This document shows, piece by piece, positions 29,834-33,664 of a stretch of 33,664 nucleotides of DNA. Numbering within the stretch: the stretch's first letter is position 1; each line of letters starts with the position of its first letter. The stretch is from Patescibacteria group bacterium (GTDB lineage Bacteria > Patescibacteriota > Minisyncoccia > Moranbacterales > UBA2206): NCBI GenBank assembly GCA_030837625.1, contig JAUPKF010000012.1:1-33664 (forward strand). The letters are read 5' to 3'. The position numbers and the translations under genes are program-made. The notes below the pieces were generated by a model. The model was not told the origin of the DNA and did not search any database. It saw only the letters and a program-made list of their open reading frames with translations.

Positions 29834-31066
29834 CTATTTCTCCCCGATGACCTGGAATCTGGAAAGCCAGATATTGTAGAACTGACGGGCTTGGGGAGTA
29901 GAGACATCAAGCATGACGATTTGGAAGATTTTTTTGTCCCAGATATAGTACACTTCCCGCCGGGAATAGGCTTGGGGCGAAGCGGGAAAGTAGATATCGT
30001 TTCCGCTGAAAAGTTTCCCGTCTTTGCCGGAAAAGTAAATATTATCGAACATAGGCAGGCAATCTTTGTCCCAAAAAAATTTTTCCTTGATCCACTCACC
30101 TGTTCCTGTCTGGGCGGGAGGATTGTAAGCCGGAGTGTCGAAATGCCTGATTTCTATCAGCGGCCAACTGCTCTCCGACAAGTCGCCGGACAACATAACC
30201 GAATCGCCACCTTGCTCTTCGGAAACGCAACTGGTATTTTTGCAATTATTCGTCAGCTTGAAATCTTGCGGATAACGAAAAGAATAGCCATATTTTTTGT
30301 TGCGGTACACTTTCCAATTTTCCGTATTGCAATCCTCACCGCAGTCGCCCAGAATTTTTTCGTTGGAAGGATAACCGCCGCATTTGTCAAAAGCATAATC
30401 GGACTCGAGAGTAAATTTACTAGAATCAAAGTCAAATGTCACCGGAATATGAACGGCAACGCCATAACGGGGAAAACCGGAAGGATCGTCCGGTTCCAAA
30501 AGCAAGAAACCTTCCGAGTCGTCAGGAACAGGAAATTCGATAGTTCCGGAAAACTCCACCCATTCTTTTTCCGTCCAATCTTCCTGGGCGCTGGCGTATG
30601 TTTCCGCCAAAACCGTCCGGTCGCTAGCTAGAATCTTTACCGGAAAGCTGCCTTCGAAAAACCACCCTTGCTTGGCGCGACCCTTGACCGTCAATGGGCT
30701 TCCAACCGCTTCGCCTTTTCGGGGAGAAATGATCTCGATTCCCATCTCTTCGGAAAAGTAAGCTTCCTCTAACGGCGCCTTATCACTTGACGGCGCTGTT
30801 TGGAAAAATTCCTGACTCTCGCCTTTTTCCGCCACCGGATTTGAAGATTGGATAACGCATCCTCCTCGCGGCTTTCCACTCAAGGGGAAACCGTCGCGAA
30901 TCCACTCCCCCTCGACGCATCGCCAAGAACTGAAAATGTTAACAGCAATGAGAGCGACAGCCGCGGTGGAAATAATCGATACGGCCGCGACCAAAACAAA
31001 CTTCATTTTTCTCGACTCGGAAGAAGGATCGGAGCCGACACTCACATTTTCATTTTCATTTTCCAT
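29834..31066 (-). CDS. membrane-anchored protein with Gmad2 Ig-like domain
   Basis: 410 residues. A charged N-terminus precedes one membrane span (about 22-45), so the rest is outside. A short Cys-containing module (WRCVEGEWIRDG...GGCV) is followed by a disordered stretch. A Gmad2-type Ig-like domain spans about 108-210 (IEIISPRKGEAVGSPLTVKGRA, WVEFSGTIEFPVP, GFLLLEPDDPSG), the domain also found beside germination and lipoprotein modules. The last 170 residues form a domain beginning YGYSFRYPQDFKL (PsbP-like) with several Cys that could form disulfides. Role unknown. It lies 19 bases after the exonuclease gene. Confidence 0.82.
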   Translation of the reverse strand: MENENENVSVGSDPSSESRKMKFVLVAAVSIISTAAVALIAVNIFSSWRCVEGEWIRDGFPLSGKPRGGCVIQSSNPVAEKGESQEFFQTAPSSDKAPLEEAYFSEEMGIEIISPRKGEAVGSPLTVKGRAKQGWFFEGSFPVKILASDRTVLAETYASAQEDWTEKEWVEFSGTIEFPVPDDSEGFLLLEPDDPSGFPRYGVAVHIPVTFDFDSSKFTLESDYAFDKCGGYPSNEKILGDCGEDCNTENWKVYRNKKYGYSFRYPQDFKLTNNCKNTSCVSEEQGGDSVMLSGDLSESSWPLIEIRHFDTPAYNPPAQTGTGEWIKEKFFWDKDCLPMFDNIYFSGKDGKLFSGNDIYFPASPQAYSRREVYYIWDKKIFQIVMLDVSTPQARQFYNIWLSRFQVIGEK

Positions 31067-31085
31067 TTTGTTTTTTATTTATTTT

Positions 31086-31736
31086 TTATTTCCCAAATGT
31101 CATTTTTTGATACACCGCCCGCGTGGCTTCGACGTCGCGCTTGCAATAGTCGCAAATTTCTTTGGCCTTCCCGGCCTGGTAGAAATTCCACACTTGCGAA
31201 CCGTCGATGCCGTCTTTGGGGGTGGGGATGCCCAGCGCCAAACATAGCGTTTCCAGCCCCACGTTCATATTCGCCCATTTGACCCATTCTTTCATCGTGT
31301 CGTAAATCGGATAGCTTCGATAGCGGGCAAAGTTGAGATCATAAGCCGGTTTCACCCCATTTACGATTGACCGCTGATAGATGAACCGCAAATCGAAATC
31401 CATCACATTGTGGCCGATAAACTGGACGCCGTAGTCGGGATATTGGGTGTTGTATGCTTCTTTGCTGATGGATTTGACTATCTTCCAAAATTGCGCCAGC
31501 ATCTCCTTTTCTCCGCCGTCTTCGGCGCTCAAAACTTCCGCCGGATCATTGTCGATGGCGTAGCTGATGCAAAGGATCCGCCCGAAAGCTCCGTCGAAAG
31601 AAGTGCCCAGAAGATATTGTTCAAAATCGACTTTCTTGTCCCGCTTTTCTTCCCGCTTGCTATGGATAACTTTCAATTTTTCGTGATTTTCTTCGCTCGC
31701 CGGCAAAGTCTCGATGTCTAAAAATAGTTTTCGCAT
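31086..31736 (-). CDS. DEDD 3'-5' exonuclease (PolB-like/RNase H fold)
   Basis: 216 residues. ExoI motif FLDIETLP (Asp7, Glu9), ExoII GHNVMDFDLRFIYQR with the second Asp, and ExoIII YCKRDVEATRAVY, where the Tyr four residues before Asp makes it DEDDy. This is the stand-alone family related to the proofreading domain of family B polymerases, with predicted exonuclease action on single-stranded DNA or RNA. The biological substrate is unknown. First gene of the unit with the Gmad2 protein. Confidence 0.9.
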   Translation of the reverse strand: MRKLFLDIETLPASEENHEKLKVIHSKREEKRDKKVDFEQYLLGTSFDGAFGRILCISYAIDNDPAEVLSAEDGGEKEMLAQFWKIVKSISKEAYNTQYPDYGVQFIGHNVMDFDLRFIYQRSIVNGVKPAYDLNFARYRSYPIYDTMKEWVKWANMNVGLETLCLALGIPTPKDGIDGSQVWNFYQAGKAKEICDYCKRDVEATRAVYQKMTFGK

Positions 31737-31857
31737 TTTCGTAAGCGACCCGAATGATTCGAATCCGCACTCGAATTACTCGAATTTTTAAAATTATGTT
31801 AATTTCTACAAAACTACAACCTCGCACTCTTATCTTACGCTAAAAACGTCTTTTAGA

Positions 31858-31910
31858 CAAAAATAAAACCGGCTCGCATCTCTGTCATGATAGACATTCG
31901 CGCGAGCCGG
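31858..31910 (-). terminator. terminator of the Cys-rich small-protein unit
   Basis: Minus strand: CCGGCTCGC (31902-31910) pairs with GCGAGCCGG (31869-31877), followed by TTTTATTTTTG. The loop contains a weaker second helix. Confidence 0.85.
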
Positions 31911-31930
31911 GCTGAATGCCCCGATGGACA

Positions 31931-32134
31931 TTATTCCCTCCTCTTTTTCCCATTGCCGTTGCCGTTGCCATTCCTGCTTATCGTCCTCTTGATTTGATCC
32001 AAGAGAACTTTGGAACAGCGTCCATCGGCTTCGATAGTAAAAGAACAAACTGAGGAGCATTTTCGAGAGCCAGGATAAACCCCTTCCATGCTCCCATACA
32101 AAGGACACTCTTTGGCATTTTTTTCTATAACCAC
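31931..32134 (-). CDS. Cys-rich small protein, 67 aa
   Basis: GTG at 32134 is chosen because AAGGAGG is five to six bases upstream; the longer frame from 32167 has no ribosome site and starts inside the attenuator hairpin. Cys residues occur at CPLYGS, KCSSVCSF and GRCSK, five in all counting the leading one, suggesting a metal site or disulfides. The end is basic with a Gly-Asn repeat (NGNGNGNGKKRRE). No family is recognised. The terminator 21 bases later and the leader upstream make it a one-gene regulated unit. Confidence 0.6.
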   Translation of the reverse strand: MVIEKNAKECPLYGSMEGVYPGSRKCSSVCSFTIEADGRCSKVLLDQIKRTISRNGNGNGNGKKRRE

Positions 32135-32163
32135 TTTCTCCTCCTTCTTGAGAAATAAAAAAT

Positions 32164-32235
32164 CCACCCTGTCAGGTGGTCTTGTTTTTGAGAAATTATC
32201 CTTTAGAAGTTCCCGAAAACAGCCACCTTAGGTGG
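32164..32235 (-). promoter_or_regulatory. tandem hairpins, attenuator candidate
   Basis: Minus strand hairpin A, CCACC-TAA-GGTGG (32235-32223), uses the stop codon of the leader peptide as its loop. Hairpin B, CCACC-TGACAG-GGTGG (32179-32164), is followed by ATTTTTTATTT. The second arm of A can pair with the first arm of B, giving mutually exclusive structures. Confidence 0.5.
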
Positions 32236-32290
32236 ATGAAGATCCGGATCCTCCGCAAAGAATAAATGTTCTCAATTCTTGTTTGCTCAT
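32228..32290 (-). CDS. leader peptide, 20 aa
   Basis: The frame starts six or seven bases from the predicted transcription start, so it would be translated from a nearly leaderless end. The peptide ends LCGGSGSSST, a run rich in Gly and Ser codons (GGA GGA TCC GGA TCT TCA TCC ACC), just before the stop in the loop of hairpin A. This matches the design of classical attenuator peptides, where ribosome stalling at scarce codons changes the fold of the downstream RNA. The amino acid sensed would be Ser or Gly; this is inference. Confidence 0.45.
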   Translation of the reverse strand: MSKQELRTFILCGGSGSSST

Positions 32291-32302
32291 TTTGGTAAGT
32301 CC

Positions 32303-32331
32303 ACTATACCGCTTCTTCCTTTTCTTGTCAA
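32303..32331 (-). promoter_or_regulatory. promoter of the attenuator unit
   Basis: Minus strand: perfect TTGACA (32326-32331), a 17-base spacer and TATAGT (32303-32308). The -35 shares its bases with the -35 of the divergent thrS promoter. Confidence 0.75.
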
Positions 32332-32352
32332 ATCCCGATATCCGTGTATAAT
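32325..32352 (+). promoter_or_regulatory. promoter of thrS
   Basis: TTGTCA (32325-32330), a 16-base spacer and a perfect TATAAT (32347-32352). Overlaps the divergent promoter of the leader-peptide unit. Confidence 0.75.
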
Positions 32353-32358
32353 CAAGAT

Positions 32359-32523
32359 ACAATTCAATCAGGCGTTAACGCGGCCTCACCAACCGCCTAG
32401 CTTGCGTTTTGAAGTTTACGAATAAACTCAAAGAGTGCCCAAGAATCTGAGGGAAGCCAAGTGGAACCGTCCTTATCCAAAAGGACCTTGGCAGTCATCA
32501 GATTTTTGGGTATTTTATTTTTT
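32359..32523 (+). promoter_or_regulatory. T-box-type riboswitch leader of thrS (short stem I)
   Basis: The antiterminator is textbook: A1 helix GCCAAG (32456-32461)/CTTGGC (32487-32492), the seven-base bulge TGGAACC (32462-32468) matching TGGNACC that pairs with tRNA NCCA, and A2 helix GTCC/GGAC. A competing terminator, CCAAAA (32477-32482)/TTTTGG (32504-32509) then TATTTTATTTTTT, is mutually exclusive with it. A 6-bp hairpin AGTTTA-CGAA-TAAACT (32413-32428) fits stem III. The 5' part is short: AACGC-GGC...GCC...GCGTT with a loop CTCACCAACC containing ACC, a Thr codon followed by A. The downstream gene is thrS, which fits. Stem I lacks the usual long form and T-loops, so the specifier is tentative. 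Confidence 0.65.
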
Positions 32524-32524
32524 A

Positions 32525-32655
32525 ATAATTCATAATTCACCTAATTTCTAATTCACCTAATAAAAGGCTCAATTCAAAATAATAAAATATTTTAGAATTT
32601 GGCATTGGAGAATTTTATTAGAAATTAGACAATTAGATGAATTAGAAATTCTAAA
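32525..32655. repeat. AT-rich inverted repeat (CACCTAAT family) before thrS
   Basis: A left arm CACCTAATTTCTAATTCACC and right arm AAATTAGACAATTAGATGAA around a centre with TTTGGCATTGG. It matches in design and sequence the repeat before dnaE (17320-17452); both end within ten or so bases of the start codon. Confidence 0.7.
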
Positions 32656-32657
32656 CC

Positions 32658-33664
32658 ATGAAAAGCGATAAAAACAAGCTGGAGATACTAAGGCACTCCA
32701 CATCACATGTTTTAGCGACAGCAGTTTTAGAGATGTTCCCCGAAGCCAAACTAGCCATCGGTCCGGCTATTGAAAACGGGTTCTATTATGATTTTGATTT
32801 GCCGCGAACACTCATTCCGGAAGATTTGGAAATTTTGGAAGGAAAAATGCGCGAAATCATCAAAAAAAATTACGCTTTTGAGAAAGCGGAAATTTCTGCC
32901 GACGAAGCAATTAAAGATTTCGAAAAAGCCGGGCAGAATTATAAAACTGAACTAATCCAAGATTTAGAAAAAAAAGGCGAGAAAAAAGTTTCGGTTTATA
33001 AGTCTGGGAGCTTGGTAGATTTATGCGCCGGCCCGCACCTGGATTCCACCGGCGAAATTCCGTCCGACGCTTTCAAATTAACCAAAATATCCGGCGCCTA
33101 CTGGAAAGGCGACGAAAAAAACAAGATGCTTCAGCGCATTTACGGCGTGGCGTTTGAAACCAAGAAAGAACTGGAAGACTATTTGAAAATGATGGAGGAA
33201 GCGGAGAGAAGAAACCACGTCAAGCTAGGAAAAGAATTACGATTGTTTTCCACCCACCCGGAAGGTCCCGGATTCCCTTTCTTTCACCCGAATGGAATGA
33301 TAATCTGGAATGAATTGATCAGCTACTGGAAAGAAGAACATAGAAAAGAAGGTTATCAAGAAATCAGCACCCCGATAATTCTTAATCAGGAACTTTGGGA
33401 AAAAAGCGGCCATTGGGATCACTACAAGGAAAACATGTATTTTACCAAAATAGATGATATCAACTACGCGGTAAAACCTATGAACTGTCCCGGAGGAATT
33501 TTAGTTTACAAGTCGGATATGCATAGCTACAGAGAACTGCCCTTGAAACTAGCGGAAATCGGATTGGTCCATCGCCACGAGCTTTCCGGAACTCTTAACG
33601 GGCTTTTCCGCGTAAGAATGTTCCGACAAGACGACGCCCATATTTATTGCATGGAAAACCAAAT
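32658..33664 (+). CDS. thrS: threonyl-tRNA synthetase, 5' part, no TGS domain
   Basis: 335 codons are visible; the gene runs off the window. Class II synthetase charging tRNA-Thr. The usual N-terminal TGS domain (about 60 residues) is absent: the protein begins directly with the editing domain, LEILRHSTSHVLATAV (HxxxH) and CAGPHLDSTG (Cys and His of the editing site). The linker is SGAYWKGDEKNKMLQRIYG. The catalytic core starts with LFSTHPEGPGFPFFHPNG, motif 2 region VKPMNCPGG with the zinc Cys, and ELPLKLAEIGLVHRHELSGTL...RVRMFRQDDAHIYC with the zinc/adenosine His. No Shine-Dalgarno; ATG 32658 is the first in frame after the repeat. Confidence 0.95.
   Translation, partial: MKSDKNKLEILRHSTSHVLATAVLEMFPEAKLAIGPAIENGFYYDFDLPRTLIPEDLEILEGKMREIIKKNYAFEKAEISADEAIKDFEKAGQNYKTELIQDLEKKGEKKVSVYKSGSLVDLCAGPHLDSTGEIPSDAFKLTKISGAYWKGDEKNKMLQRIYGVAFETKKELEDYLKMMEEAERRNHVKLGKELRLFSTHPEGPGFPFFHPNGMIIWNELISYWKEEHRKEGYQEISTPIILNQELWEKSGHWDHYKENMYFTKIDDINYAVKPMNCPGGILVYKSDMHSYRELPLKLAEIGLVHRHELSGTLNGLFRVRMFRQDDAHIYCMENQ

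Noticed and set aside
31741-31800. CGAAT-repeats after the exonuclease start (CGAATGATTCGAATCC...).
   Set aside because: Short simple repeat; no pairing partner or gene link could be shown.
31830-32108. 92-codon minus-strand frame overlapping the Cys-rich small protein.
   Set aside because: It reads through the terminator hairpin and has no ribosome site, whereas the chosen frame starts at a GTG with AAGGAGG and ends before the terminator.
1-33664. CRISPR arrays and tRNA genes.
   Set aside because: No regularly spaced direct repeats with unique spacers, and no T-loop GGTTCRANYCC with acceptor pairing was seen on either strand. A short GATTCGAATCC near 31756 lacks any cloverleaf context.

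Overview
The window looks like a chromosomal segment of a Candidate Phyla Radiation (Patescibacteria, Parcubacteria-like) bacterium. The reasons are short operons of small single-domain proteins, a SipW/TasA-type secretion cluster, a lamin-tail-domain surface protein, a GIY-YIG singleton, many genes without a Shine-Dalgarno sequence, and AT-rich dispersed repeats between genes. TGA is used as a normal stop, so this is not a recoded Gracilibacteria/Absconditabacteria genome. Assignment below phylum level would be a guess.

Layout. 1-1040: the 3' end of an IS3/IS481-type insertion sequence cuts off a PhoH-like PIN-ATPase gene. 1189-1604: a one-gene unit for a small unknown protein. 1622-6683 (minus): an export cluster with a TasA/CalY-like fibre protein, a small zinc-ribbon protein, a SipW-type signal peptidase, a 706-aa surface protein with two lamin tail domains, and a 343-aa membrane-anchored partner. 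6879-7130: a candidate structured RNA with its own promoter and terminator. 7202-8808 (plus): an operon of three unknown proteins, two of them membrane-linked. 8825-9486: hairpin elements and a GIY-YIG nuclease gene enclosed exactly by a perfect 20-bp inverted repeat. 9487-10314: a CAP-domain protein. 10409-10664: a rod-shaped, 6S-like candidate RNA. 10666-15579 (minus): glycosyltransferase, ileS and three small genes, two of which (33 and 50 aa) are very short. 15740-17103: rnhB and a GC-rich transcript of unknown nature. 17181-21103: dnaE. 21273-31736 (minus): YgjP-type metallopeptidase, ogt-like alkyltransferase, HU, AlkD-like glycosylase, flavodoxin-like reductase, Bro-N protein, RecQ, PUR-alpha-like protein, DUF2207 membrane protein, DUF1428 protein, Gmad2 lipoprotein-like protein and a DEDD exonuclease. 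31858-32331 (minus): a short leader peptide, tandem hairpins and a Cys-rich small protein, resembling an attenuator. 32325-33664 (plus): thrS, cut by the window end, behind a leader with a T-box-type antiterminator.

The genes serve four themes: export and surface fibres; DNA replication and repair (dnaE, rnhB, recQ, ogt, alkD, HU, exonuclease); aminoacyl-tRNA synthesis; and mobile or repeat DNA. The most unusual aspects are (i) palindromic repeats inserted in frame inside ileS, rnhB, dnaE and ogt, (ii) a family of elements with covarying inverted-repeat ends, one of which carries the GIY-YIG gene, (iii) the T-box-like thrS leader, (iv) a leader-peptide attenuator candidate, and (v) up to three unannotated structured RNAs. 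All calls come from reading the sequence; no database search or folding program was run.
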